Positions 23,619-36,100 of a stretch of DNA of 64,000 bases are shown here, one piece after another; position 1 is the stretch's first letter; every line of letters starts with the position of its first letter. This DNA is from Heterotrichella gracilis (Eukaryota; Sar; Xanthophyceae; Tribonematales; Xanthonemataceae), in assembly GCA_032358255.1 (NCBI GenBank), contig JAULBX010025131.1, positions 1 to 64,000 of the forward strand, in the 5' to 3' direction. The translations under genes were made by a program, and so were the position numbers. A model generated the notes under the pieces. The model worked only from the letters and a program-made list of their open reading frames with translations. It ran no database searches and had not been told where the DNA came from.

Positions 23619-24917
23619 GATGTTCTACGGGGCTTCAGTATGGGATCCTGTGCTGATAACTGCACAGATCATCGTCGTACAGTGCCTGTATTACATCTCT
23701 TTGGGGGCGCTGTTTGGTGTGCTGGTTGGTAAGTACAAGGTCTTTATTTGATCTGCTTCCAACCTACAGTTTCACGCCCTTAACGTGCTCGCAGCTGTAA
23801 ACTCATCCTTCGTGACATGTGCACTCTGGCTGCAGGGCCATATGTTGTCAGCATAACACTGCACTTCTTCTTCGACTGGCGATGGGTCACCTTCCACAGC
23901 TTCACAGGATGGATGATGGCCACAGCCTTTCTCGGAAACGCCTTTGTGGCCGCGCTGTACTTGGTGTTTGTTGTAAGTGGCCCTGACACACCCATTTGAT
24001 ATGCTGAATGACGTGGTGTTTTTCTGCTCTGTGTAAATGGACAACCTGGTGCTGAATTGTGCCCCGCCATGGATGCATTAACATGCATTGACGATGGGGT
24101 AGTGGACAAAAATCATTTCAAGCATGATGCTCTGACTGCCACTGTTAGTCAGATTCAATTTGATCTGCATTGCATCTCTGCCATGCGACGTGCTGCCAAT
24201 GACGGTGGTCAGGTGGCCAAGTTTTGTGCTGCCATTGATCATTGCCAAGTGCTAAGAATGTCCCTGCATGCAGGTGGAGCGAGCAAAGAAGTGCTTGGAC
24301 TTTGCAGCAACCTTATACATACTCCACTTCCTGTTTGTGCTGGGCTTTGCGGGCTTCCCCACGAGCATTGAATGGTGAGTATTTACAGTACAAGTATAAT
24401 GTTCCAGGTTCCTCCAAGCCTTGTCCAGTTGCCCGGTGGCCGGAGTTACAGTCGCAATTAATACGCGTGTGTGGCTAATGTAGGTGGATCCTAAACTTGA
24501 CATCGCTGGCCGCCACAGCACTGCTCGGCGAGTACTTATGCGTGCAACGAGAATTACGGGACATCCCCTTGAGTAAGTTGGCGTGCATCCATATTGTGAA
24601 GACTTTCTTTCAGCACCAAAATCTGCAGTACGTGTCGTGGCATCATGATTATTCGGCTGCAATCAGTCTAATGTTTGCCCAACTGCTCTCCAGATACTAA
24701 CCGGGTCAGCCGGAAAGCATCGCTGCCTTCCCACCCTCCACCAAGCCCAGGCGTGGTGAATTCCAGTGGTGTGACATCGTTCCCTGGAGGCACAAACTCC
24801 CTGGTGGAGCGCTCAGGCCCCTCGGACAGGCAGTCGATCAAGCAGATCAGCATGAGCCAAAAAAACCTGCGGGGCTCTGGGATGACGAGATCGAACTCGG
24901 TCACCAGCCAAGTGTAG
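23619..24917 (+). CDS. SYS1: SYS1 homologue, Golgi integral membrane protein
   Basis: Four-span Golgi membrane protein that recruits the Arf-like GTPase ARFRP1/Arl3 to the trans-Golgi. Five exons join in phase: about 23619-23728, 23836-23970, 24274-24373, 24483-24571 and 24695-24917. The start 'MFYGASVWDPVLITAQIIVV' is the typical SYS1 opening. It continues 'QCLYYISLGALFGVL', 'TLHFFFDWRWVTFHSFTGW', 'VERAKKCLDFAATLYILHFL' and 'LLGEYLCVQRELRDIPL', all family hallmarks in the right order. Four hydrophobic segments are present. The C-terminal tail is longer than in animals, about 70 residues, rich in Ser and Pro (SLPSHPPPSPG), ending NSVTSQV. Tail to tail with EFHB about 200 bases away. Confidence 0.92.
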
Positions 24918-25119
24918 GGGCATGGAACAAATCCCTGGGACTAAGCTAGCAGTTGTCAGCTGTGGCCAATTGACTCCCACTCAGCGCAGCAGTTTGACCC
25001 CATGCGCGTGGTCGCAGCACCAGGAGCGTTCGTAATGTGGGCATTCATAAGGATATCAGTGCCAATAACCACAAAAGCACCCACAGGTGGCGTGTCCCCC
25101 AAACCACCACCACCCGTAT

Positions 25120-27205
25120 TCATAAGGGTATCTGCGCCTCCCGCCATTCCCGCCTGGCCTTCATGAACGCCTGGAGGCTGCAGCTACTGCCCTGGAGCCC
25201 CCCTTGCTGGCACGCGGCATTGAAGATCACAGCAAATGTCTCCGGTGGTACCTGGATACCAGCTTCGACAAGCAGGCTTTCGATGTCCTCCCGGGATCGC
25301 GGCGCAACAAGGTCCTGCTCGGTCAAGCCTCGGTCAGCGTGGGTGATGGGGCGGATGATTGACGCGGCTTCGCTGTGGTGGGCCCTGGGTGCGCGTCTGT
25401 TCGCCAGTGGGGTGGCAATAGCTGGAGCAGGCTGTGTGGAGCTTGTAGCATTTCTGACAGCGGTTGTGTGTCCGCCAGAGTGACGTTGGTCCTGCAATTG
25501 CACACCAGTTATGATCCTCTTGGTCGCTTACAATTGCAACATGCAAGCGCGTACAAAGGCCCAATGGCGCATGCTTGGCCTAGGGACGCTCAACTCAGAG
25601 ACATGATTGCATCCCAATTTCTCCTTATACCGTATGTATCAATTGTGAATTACCTTCTGTAAACATTTTAATCTGCATTTTATTGTGGTGCGATAAGAGC
25701 CACAGTGCTTCAAATAAGATTTCTGTTATATATGTGCAGGGTAACATCATTCAATGAAGGACTCGCCTGGGCAGTGTACGCCTTTCCCAGGTCTGCATCT
25801 GGTAGCTGCTCTTGCTCTGGGTAGCAACCTGCTATCACAGTGCCTGCTGTTTGGCCATCTCGATTGAGTGAGATGCCAGCGGGGGATTCCCTGTCGCCCA
25901 GCAAAGCCAGGTTCTTGGTTTAACTTATCGGCAAGGGCATGGTTGGTCAATCATTGTGACTTGCAGTGCCACTTTATGAGAGCAGACTCTGACCACTGGC
26001 CTGTATAATTATAGTTCTTAAAACTTCTCGGAGGGTGAGCCATGGCACCTCACCCTCTGGTTCTTGCATGTTACTACAGGGCCTGACCGAAACACATTAT
26101 ACATGCGGCATGGCAGCCATGGTAACTGGCAATAAAAATAATAAGAAAGAAAAACAGAAACCCCTGGCAGGAGGCTCAATCTCACCTTGCACCAAAGCCC
26201 AGGTGCTTTGAAGTCCCCAGGAAGTCGTGCTGTGTGGCCACAAATGTCCGCAGTATTTTGTTGCTGCTTCCTTCCTGGAGTGCCTGATGGTCCACAATTG
26301 GGTGAGGAATGACTGCTTGCACTTCATCTTTCAGGGAACCAATGCCACCAGACGACACCCCAAAGGTATGCGTCGCGGGGTCAATGCCAACTGTGTCCCA
26401 GTTGTATCCCCTGACCCTTTGCTGTCCCGGCCCGATGTGCTTCAGTTGGTGGGCTGAGGGGATTGAGGTGCACTGAGCGGCAGCGGATGACTGCTCAGAC
26501 TGCTCAGGGAAGATGATGCTTTTGGCTTGGTTTGACTTTTCTAACTCCTGCAGTATGTTTGGCAGAGTTTTACCTGTGTGCGCGGCCAAGTGGTAGTGCT
26601 TTGAATCAACTTCATGAGAACGCATCAAGCATGGCATTATGAGCACGTACCACAATATTGTCGAGTCTCCCAAAAGCCTTGCTTGTTCCAAGACCCTGAG
26701 GCCAGTTCCCTGGTATGGTGTTTGCTCGGCCCCCAAGTGGCTGCTTCTTTTGGCTGCAGAAAGGCACCAGTTATTATAAGGAAGGTGTGGTCTACAGGTG
26801 TTATGATGTGCAGGCTTATCAAGTGAACAAGTCCAAAAACTACAAAGTACGCAAAAAGGGCTGCCTAAGTTGAATGCACGAAGTGGGTGGCCATGTTTTG
26901 ATACAAAACAAGCACATACACACCCCAAAGCACAAGCAGGGCAGCTCTCACCTGAAACAGCTGTTTTCCTCGCCAGCATCGTTCACTTCCGCTTTCAAGC
27001 AGTTTGCGACTTGGGCGGACGATGTCACTGACTTGCAAGAGGCAGAACTAGGTTCGGGCTTCACGTATGGGTACCTGTCTATCCCTTCTCGGTAGGTCGC
27101 CAACTCTTCACCACCAAAGCGCAGGCAATCTGCAGATGTGGTGCCCTGCTGGGTTGCAGCCTTACCAGCAGGCACAACACCTCGGAAAGCGTTCCTCGAA
27201 GACAT
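25120..27205 (-). CDS. EFHB / CFAP21-like ciliary protein
   Basis: Resembles EF-hand domain family member B (Chlamydomonas FAP21), an inner protein of ciliary doublet microtubules. The proposed start at 27205 reads MSSRNAFRGVVPAGKAA. The first exon includes 'CLRFGGEELATYREGIDRYP'. A second exon (about 26758-26650) reads 'PLGGRANTIPGNWPQGLGTS'. The large exon (about 26618-26185) holds 'VRGYNWDTVGIDPATHTFGV' and 'VATQHDFLGTSKHLGFGAR'. Then comes 'CYPEQEQLPDADLGKAYTAQ' (about 25925-25748), and the last exon has 'APRSREDIESLLVEAGIQVP' and 'FAVIFNAACQ', matching the C-terminal EF-hand-like part. I see no canonical calcium loop in that part. The family call rests on pattern memory of the repeated 'THTFGV' and terminal regions, so it is moderate. 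Confidence 0.68.
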
Positions 27206-28875
27206 AACGTTGAAAGGGTTTAGGAACCAGCTTATCACTGTGCCGGTGTCGAAGGTGAATGGTATTCTATGAAAGCGAATGCCTACCGAATGCCCACATG
27301 TGGTCAACGACCTATTTGGCCTGCAGTGCCCGTGAACGAACGTACACGACCAATGAAGTTCTATGCGACTGGTGCAAATCAGTCGTTAAAGTACGGGTGC
27401 CGAAGCAACGACTCTAGCATACGGTGAAAAGTTTCACCGCTGATAGTGGCTTGAACCCTAAAGAACGGTTCCGAACCGACGGTCCCCTGCCTGCACAAAG
27501 TACTACTGTGGCACCTTCCAACTGCAGAGTGATGAAATACGGTACTTGAAAGTCACACTTTGGGGTGCAACAAAACCAGCCGAGGGAAATTCAATCGATA
27601 CCAAGATATCAAGATTACCGGTAGAGCAGTGAATGCGGCCTGCAGCCTACACGACAGTATCTGCATCAAGGTTCACCATTGCAAATTTGAACCTGGCAGT
27701 CAATGGAATTGAAAACGTCAAGTCCTCCACCACACACACACCTGGATGAGGGCTGAGGGACAAGAGAGAATCAAATCATTTGAGCAAATGTGAGAGTGAG
27801 TCGGAAATCGGCTGGGGAGCTGGACAGTGCATGGTCAGGACAAAGTGTTCTCAAACCAGCGACCGCAGCAAGACAAGGCAACAAGCCATGGGAAACTTCA
27901 GAGCAGAAAAGAGCCTAATTATTATAGGTATGCCTAATAGTAAATGTCCTAAAATGGATGGACCTTCAACCTTGGAAACAGGCTGAAAATTACCTTGGAC
28001 CTGAATAACTACAACATGATATTCGGCTGCCGTCAGCATCCTACAAAGATGTTGTTGCACGAAAGTGAATAATTTTTCCACCTCGAGCTATGGTACACAT
28101 TTATCATACATTCCTATGCCTCTTTGTGTCTAGAGACAGTTCAATCAACCCTGCAGGTAGTGTAAAATTGACCACACAGGAGCATACATGAGTACCAAAT
28201 AGCACCCCCTCCCAAATTATACAAATACTCTACATGCTGCAGCCCTGCCTACACTGACAGACCTAATCAATACCTCGCAACAACGGGCATACTGTATCTG
28301 TACATGGTACAGGTATGGAAAAGCAATAGATCGCCTGCCCCTTCTGAGAAATGGCGGCAGCGCAGGTGCCCGAACGCACTGCACTGAACACTCCACTGCC
28401 TTGACAAGAATAATATCCCAAGTATCACGCAGCAAAGGAGGAAAACTTTGCATTACGCCCCCTCTCCCCACTCCTTCAATCCACAAGCTGCTGGGATCAA
28501 GCATCTGAAATGCTGCTGGAGCCACTCACTCGCCAGAAGCACATTGGCTACGCTCCAGCAGCCCTGGCCAATGCAAGCCATTTGAAACAAATAGAGCTGC
28601 CTTGAATGCCTCAAGGCGTACCCCTGCGCCAACTGAGGACTGAGAGCTGCTAGTGCAGCGAGGTGCAGCACTGCTCTTGTGCGGCTGCTTCTGTGGCTGA
28701 ACATGGAAATGCTTGCCACGACGCTGGCTGCTGATTGCCAGGATGGCCATGAAGAGCACTTGCCCTGCGCCGACCTCCCACGCAAGAGTCAGCTGCTGTT
28801 GCTGATGCTGAGGCACCGCGAGTCCCCACCAGAATCCCAGACCTGAGTGCCGCGCATCTACATATATTCCCCTCT
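27206..28875. other. Spacer between EFHB start and HAD gene stop
   Basis: About 1.7 kb. It should hold the EFHB promoter and the 3' UTR of the HAD-like gene, both on the minus strand. Open frames exist on the minus strand (for example 27851-28081) but without recognisable domains or splice support. No RNA gene seen. Confidence 0.4.
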
Positions 28876-31800
28876 TCAGCGGCGTCTTTGCTGCGGCGCA
28901 TGGCCCGCCATGCGGTTGTTGAGCATCAGCTTCAAGCGGGACCAGTTGATGCCGCCGCCGTAGCCAAAGCCATCGAATGCGCAGTCGGCGTGCGCGTACT
29001 TGCCGCGGCGGGAGAATGAGGGGGGCAGCGCGACAGTCAGCATGCCTGCGCCCTTGGCCGCCTGCGTGCGCACAATCACAATTATAAGCACAATTACACA
29101 GTGAACATTGCATTTATTACGAAATTTATTCTCGTTTTACATAAATATTGTTCAAAATTACTACCATCACCATTATCATCCTCGCCACTGCATACATACT
29201 CATCATCGTCAATGTCATTATTATTTACAACATTATTTACCACAATAGTAAACTAGCCTGCGCCGGCGCGGGCTTGATTGCGCACAGTTGCAACCACAAT
29301 ATCAAGCACAACCAGTTGTGCAGATGGGCAGGGTGCACAACTTTAACTGACATGCAACCAGAACCCTCGCAGCAGCAGGCCCCCACCTTCATGGTCCAGT
29401 TGTGCGACGACAGGAACGCGGACGCCGAGGTGGATGCGCCCATGGTCATCACGCACGCCTGCAGGAGCTGTGGGCTGACCAGGGTGCCGCGCATCTCCGC
29501 CGCAAACAGCGCTGGGTCCATCGACAGGCCGATGCCGCGCTCCATGCCGCCCCACCTGCCCCCGCGGCCCATGCTGTTGATGAAGTTCTGCGCGTTCTCC
29601 TTCTTCATCTGGAGCAGGCACAGCAGAAACGGCGTTCAGAAATTTGGAGCAAGCAGCTGAAGCTCCACTAAGCGTCAGCTGAGTACATGCGAGCGTATGA
29701 TAGGCAATGCCCATTTGCAAAGTCAAGTGGCAGATGCTGTTTCCGGGGGCACATGCTGTTCCTGTAGGCGGATGCGTTGCCACCGCCATGCGCTGCTCCG
29801 ACATGAAGGCGGCAGCCCACTCATCCTACACCCTACACCCAAAACCCTAACCAGCAGTCCCCCTTGCTACACCTCCCACATTCCCCTACTCGCGCTTGGA
29901 CCATTGCCATGCGCTGCCCCAGCATCGCCGTGTCTGCCCAGATGTCTAAACCCTACACTCTAAACCCTACATAGCCCTACCCGGGCTTGCGCCATCGCCA
30001 TGCACTGCTCCAGCGCGGTCGTGTGTTAAACCGTACGAAGCATTCCCCGTTGCTACAAATCTCGACATTCATCGTGCAGCCAACCCCGTGCTTGTACCAC
30101 ATCTACACCCTACACCCCAGCCCCTACAAAACCCTACCCGGGCTTGCGCCATGGCCATACGCTGCTCCAGCACCGATGTGTCTGCCCACACGTCCTCATC
30201 GCTGCTGCTGCTGCTGCTTGTGTCGTAGTCTGTCTCCTCCTCGTCCCCTTCGTCGCCAAAGGTGAACACGCGGATGTAGGAGGCGCGCGCGGGGCCGATG
30301 GCCTGCACCAAGGGGTGAAATAGCATTCAGTGGGGGGATCCGGGCTTTGAAGCAGCCAAGCGACACAAGGATTATCAAAATTATGTAGAATGGTACTAAT
30401 AGGATAAAATAAAATAAATGCAGTAATATTTTAAATATATAGTGACTAGAAAATAGACAAGACAAATCAATCACCTGTAGGAATTGAAATAATTCAACAA
30501 TTGTCAAATGTTGAAATAATTCAACATTTTGAATTACCTGCATCACCGCGTTCACCACGCCTTCCTTGGGTGTGGATCCGGTGCCCGCCACGATACCCAG
30601 AGGCACCCCGCCAGCAATGACCTCATCGATGAACTGGACCACACCTGAAAGCAGCAGAGGGCAACGGTCAGGGCTGTGTGGCAAGTACAGGTTCAGCGAG
30701 TACAGGCGGCTGTCAGGGCTGAATGGCATGTGCAGATTACATCAGCAGCACTGCATGAACTATGTACTGTCATTTGACAGACATCTGTGCCACCTAACCA
30801 TTGCCCGGTGGCACAGCCGTCTGGCCTTTGTGCTGAGAGCCGCACAGCTCAGCTCCGCGTTAAGGGTTTAGGGTTTTAAGACTGGCAGTAGCAATAAAGA
30901 ACTTGGCCCTACCTTCCCTGAGCGGCAGCTGCACCGCGTCCACCATGTCCTGCAGGTGCTTGCGCTTGGACTCGTGCACCTTGACCGCAAAGTCCTTGCG
31001 CTCGCGCGTGGGCAGCACCAGGGGCCAGCCCACCGTGTTAAAGTAGGACGACACGATGCCCTCCGCGGTGCCGTCGCCGCTCCTCAGCAGGTCGTGGTAC
31101 ACCGCGGGGCCCCACTGCACGCAGTCGTAGCCCAGCTCCTGCAGGTGTACACAATTAGGGGAAATATAGAAAAAATAAATGACTTATGAGAGTAAATTAG
31201 TATTTGTAACTCTTGTAAGATTCCTCAGCAGGCCATGATGCATGCCGGGGACCACTGCACACAATCGTAGCTCACCTCCTGCATGCAATGATTAGACAGA
31301 TATATTGCAAGATTTACAAGGTTTATTTGACAGTCTCATTGCAATAATAAAATAATAAACAATATTTATAAATGTAAATTAAATGGTAAAAGTAAGACGA
31401 GGTGTTCTGTGGTTGCAAACAGGCGTCGAGCTCTCGGCAAAGCCGCAGAACTGCTGCAGAGTCTCCTTGGTGAGGATTTTGGGTTGGGGCTCAAGATGTC
31501 CCACTGGGTTGCTTAGTCATGCGACTTACCCTGAAGGCTTTGTTGAAGGCCACCCGGTGCCCATCCATGTGCAGGTCCACTACCACGCCATCACACTCCA
31601 GAAGGAGCCCTGCGAAACAAATTACAAACCCAGGAGTTAGTGCTGGAAAAAACCACCAACATTTTTTCTTCTTGCCTCAGCATGGTGCAAAAGGCCCCCC
31701 AAGTCAGCAGTGAGCAAGCACTGCATGGTCAGGCACTCTGCATGCACCCCCAAGCAACCCTTGGGAGGAAAAATGGCACAGCAGACATGCGTTGGAACCA

Positions 31801-32163
31801 CATGCATGAGGTTTAGGAGGTTGCAACATCGGAAGGGGCTTGGAAGCTAAAGGAACGAGGAGCCATGGCACGTGCGAGTGAACATGCTCACCTGGCCTTG
31901 TAACTGCTTGCGCCCTGACGCTCAGCTGGGCGCAACCTGCACCGTTAGAAAGCGCTTATCAAAGGGTTCCAAGGTAGGTTTACGCGGAGGGCACCGCAAG
32001 CGTCGGGCAGGTTACCCTGACCACGCTGCATGTTGGCAATCACGAGGGATGCAGGCATGGAGCAACGCAGCAGGGATGGGGACAGGATCCACGCGAGGAG
32101 AACCGGCGCAAAGCGAGGAAGAGGTTGCGTGTACCAAACAGCTGTGTTACAGGCGTTGGACAT
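28876..32163 (-). CDS. HAD-like (CbbY-type) protein with altered catalytic motif
   Basis: Resembles plant plastid HAD phosphatases of the CbbY type. The proposed first exon (start 32163, MSNACNTAVWYTQPLPRF) is basic and hydroxylated like a transit peptide and splices in phase to 'CAQLSVRAQAVTRPGLLLEC'. Motif I follows as 'LLLECDGVVVDLHMDGHRVA', where Glu stands at the position of the Asp nucleophile. The cap reads 'GTAEGIVSSYFNTVGWPLVL' and 'HESKRKHLQDMVDAVQLPLR'. Motif II is 'VPLGIVAGTGSTPKEGVVNA'. An acidic serine run (DYDTSSSSSSDEDVWAD) is inserted after 'RVFTFGDEGDE'. The end has 'AAKGAGMLTVALPPSFSRRG'. I see no K-P-D-P or V-E-D-S motif. Probably not a normal phosphatase. About eight exons, several with duplicated edges. 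Confidence 0.75.
29773..30028 (-). repeat. Three decayed copies of a HAD-gene exon end with telomere-type spacers
   Basis: Segments at 29773-29826, 29886-29947 and 29977-30025 repeat the true exon end at 30133-30195 (shared 'ctacccgggcttgcgcca', 'tgcgctgc', 'gtgtctgccca'). Between them lie 'aaaaccctaacc' and 'taaaccctacactctaaacc' type words. Each copy includes the donor region. Confidence 0.87.
31221..31286 (-). repeat. Decayed copy of a HAD-gene exon start with its acceptor
   Basis: Repeats 31081-31145 with many changes but the same order of words ('cctcagcagg', 'ccactgcac', 'tcgtagc', 'cctcctgca'). It includes the acceptor of the exon that begins near 31140. Confidence 0.75.
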
Positions 32164-33147
32164 GGCATCAGCCCAACAGTCGCAACAATCCAAGATTGCC
32201 ATGTCGCGCTTAAAAATCAGTGGTCCACTGACTCGGCGTGCCAATGGGTGCCATGTGGATGCTGATCGCAGGACGGCTTACCTCTTTTGGGTGTCCTGAC
32301 TTTCCGTGACAAGACGTTGCATCTTTCCACCTTGAGCACCACAGCACGACGGTTCGTGCTGAAAGTGGATGATTGCATGGTGCCCACAGATGGCGGGTCA
32401 GGAGGCTGTGTGGGATCAGGTGCAAACGCTGTTTTACACGCACAGTGGCGAGCAGGCTGTGAGCGTTGTGTCGTTCAAAACTGTTTGAAACCGAGTTAAG
32501 ACCCTCGCGTTTCGCTCCGGGCGGGGGTTCCGGGACAGTTGTAGGCTTCTCAACAAAAAGGACTACCACCATACACCCCACAAACCTACAACCTCGCGGA
32601 AAAGCGCAAGTGCTCGAAACGGTGTCCTACGCGGTCAATGGAACCCCCCAGTCAAGCACGTACATACTTGCAGGTGCACAAGCTTACGCCGCGCGATGTC
32701 AGAAAGGAAACTTGTGAAGCTGGCGTTGAATCCATGTTACACGCCATTTTTTTCGAAGACTTTTTTGAACTCGTTTGAACACTACTTGCCGGGCATGTGA
32801 GTGCGTTGTGGCATGGGGCCCCGTTTACGGGTTAAGCAGTTCAGTGACCACTTGAGTACAGTGCCTGTGCCCACACTCGTGTCACACTCATCTGTGGTGC
32901 AACCTGCGTTGCCAAGTACAGGCATCTGGCCATGCCGGTAAATGAACATGCCCGCAAAACACTCCATGGTTGGAAACGCTTTACACACAAGAGGCGTGCC
33001 GACTTTTAAAGTTGGGTTGAACTAACAGTACAGTGCCTAGGTGTACCTGCATGCAAGCCATCAGTGCCCCCCTTGGACGGCGTCACAGATGAACAGACTG
33101 ACACTATTGCGAGGAACATGTGGTGTTGAGGGGCGATTGGGGGAACC
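32164..33147. promoter_or_regulatory. Divergent region between the HAD-like and cysteine-synthase-like genes
   Basis: About 1 kb between two proposed starts, both of which depend on inferred first exons. No other gene is supported. Composition is ordinary; no TATA box is placed with confidence. Confidence 0.35.
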
Positions 33148-36100
33148 ATGTTCTCATTTGGCCCCAGGAGCGCTGTATATGTGGTGGGATGTTCTGCCGC
33201 GCTCGTAGTGTCGTATGAGGTGGGGAAAGCATATGCATGCATTATCTCGGCTGGGGGCATATGCATGCGTTGTCCCTTTGGGTGCAACGGTGTGCAATGG
33301 CTCAAGTTTGTCAAAAAGACAAGTATGCCTGAGTACTAGTTCGGGCTGGTGCAAACGAAAGTGCATTATGCACAAAATCCCCCAATTTGAGTGGAACAGC
33401 GACCCGACGCTATGCCATGTCCATGCCTGGGTTGCTAGCCTATAGCCAACACCGCATGAATTGCTGATGATTATTCAGCGCAAACCAGCCAGCCAACATC
33501 AGAGGTCAGAGTGGTTGGCAGCGTGAATTATTCTGCATTTAATCTTCAAAGTTTTCTTAGCAGCCGACTCCAGTCAAAGACCAGAGCCCCCACACTGGTG
33601 TGCCCGTGCTGCAGTTAGTTCGCAGGTTTGTCCTAAAAGGCAGACCCAGCGGGTGCGCCACCCCCTCCCTCCACACCAAGTTCTCCCAGCCAGTGAATGG
33701 TGTGGCAGCGCTTATTGGTAACACACCCCTGGTGCGCATAGCCAGCCTCTCGGATCAAACGGGGTGCGAGATCCTGGCCAAGGCGGAGTTCCTGAACCCA
33801 GGTAGAAAATGGGTTTAAATGTTGATGTTATTGGACGGGGTGGGTTCTATGATTGTAGTTTGTAAGTTGGAGATTTTAATTAAAAATGTATGTATTATAT
33901 GCTCAATTGGATTCCTTATTCATTTCCTGAACCCAGGGGGCAGTGTGAAGGACCGGGTGGCCTTGGAGATCATTCAGGAAGCTATTGCAACGGGGCAACT
34001 GCAGCCAGGGGGGCTGGTGACGGAGGGGACCGTGGGGAGCACAGGTGCGTCGTGCCGCAAACCCCGAACCCAAAACCCTAAGCATTGCCAGGAACCCAGG
34101 GAACGCTAGACATGCCTGTAGGCACGAACCTAGCAAATGGTGGTTACTGCGCATGGCTTGAAGTGCTTCGTCGCCGTTCGCAATGAGGATGCACGCATCT
34201 GGGAGTTGTTTTATTGGATTTTTTATAGGATTTTTTAATGTAATTAAAATTAAAATTACCTATGAACCTCAACCACCCCGCGCATGCCTGTAGGCGTGAG
34301 CCTGGCGATGGTGGCGGCCGCGCATGGCTTCAAGTGTTTCATCGCCATGCCAGATGATGCCGCCATTGAAAAGGCCCACCTGCTGCAAGCGCTGGGCGCG
34401 CAGGTGCAGCGGGTGCGGCCGGTGTCCATCACGCACCCGGACCACTTTGTGCATGTGGCGCGCCGCAGGTAGGGATGGGGTACAGGGATTAGGGTATGGC
34501 GTGCATGTGCAGGGAGTGCGGCCGGAAATTGTCCCGCCCGGACCACTTTGATGAAATGCATATACAAACATTTATTTATATGTTTAATTATTTATTTTCA
34601 TGCGTTACAATGTACTTACACTCTGCGCGCCGCAGGGCGGAGGAGACGCCTGGTAGCATTTTTGCAGACCAGTTTGAGAACCTGGCCAACCAGCGAGCGC
34701 ACCTCAAGACAGGTGGGTGGGCGGGCCGGGCTGGAGGTAGCTTGTTTTGCTGCGGCATGCAGGCTATTGGTACAGGTGTTGCACTGCGATTGCTGTGGCT
34801 GCAGCAGTGGGCGGTAGGTTTTTCCCTGCATGCGTGTGATGCATGGGTAAAACGTGCATTTTCCCAACAAATACAATAGGATATGAAAAATGGAAGTAAT
34901 ACATGTGGTATAAATGTAAATAAAACATTTGAAATGTGGTGGCTTGTGCTAGGTGAAGAGATCTGGCAGCAGACGGGCGGCAGGCTGCACGCCTTTGTGT
35001 CTGGGTCAGGCACTGGAGGCACCATTGCGGGGGTGTCCCAGGTGCTCAAGGGGCGCAACCCAGCCATACAGGTGGTCCTGGCGGATCCCCAGGGGTCGAG
35101 CCTGTACAACAAGGTACTATTACGGTTACGATGACAGGTGGTGGGTTGGGTGGGCATGCAATTCCGAGTTGCGATGCATGTGAGTCGTCTCCGAGTGCAT
35201 TTTTGTGGCGAGTGGAGGTGGTGCAAGGGGTGGCGCACACACAGGGGGAGGCGTAAGGTAAACGGCCAAAGGCACTTAAAGCCACCTTTGCACTTACGGG
35301 CATGGCTGTTTGGTGGCGTGCACAAACATTGCAGAGGGTGGTGAACATTCATCTAATTTGCCATTTCATTTGCATGAATTCCCTCGTGCAGGTGGTGCAA
35401 GGGGTGACGCATGCGCGGCTGAAGCACCTGAAATTACCCACAGGTGCATTCAGTCACATGCATTTTGGTGGCCTGCCAGGTGGTGTGAGCGCTGAGCATG
35501 CACCTTAATTTTCTTAATCATTTGCACCCATTCCCTTGCGTCATGTGCAGGTGGTGCGAGGGGTGGCGTATGCCCGAGAGGAGGCGGAGGGTAAGCGCCT
35601 GAAGCACCCCAACGACACCATAGTTGAGGGCATGGGGCTCAATCGCCTGACAGCCAACTTCTCCACAGCACACATAGACACCGCCTTCAAAGTGACCGAC
35701 CGAGAGGTGGTGGAAATGGTGGGTCGCTTGCACCTGGAAACCCTTGACCCAAAATCCTAAATGCCCCATGCCTCCCAATGCATTACAGCCCCTTGAGGCT
35801 GCAATCCAGGGCATATGCGTGCAGTTCAGACGAGGTTGGTTACTCATACCATTGTGAAGGGGCACGGCTCAGCTCCTGAACAGCCGACATGTTCATTGCC
35901 TGACGGGTGAAAATAATGGCTGAAGGAAACGGATAGCACAAAATATATACGGGCTTGGAAGCCGCTCCTTGAATTGCAATTGTAGTTGACTTTTTTTTAT
36001 GTTCTCCTGCAGGCGCAATACCTGCTCCGCAATGACGGGCTGTTTGTTGGCAGCTCTGCCGCCACCAACTGCGTTGCAGCGGTGAAGGCATCGAGGCGGA

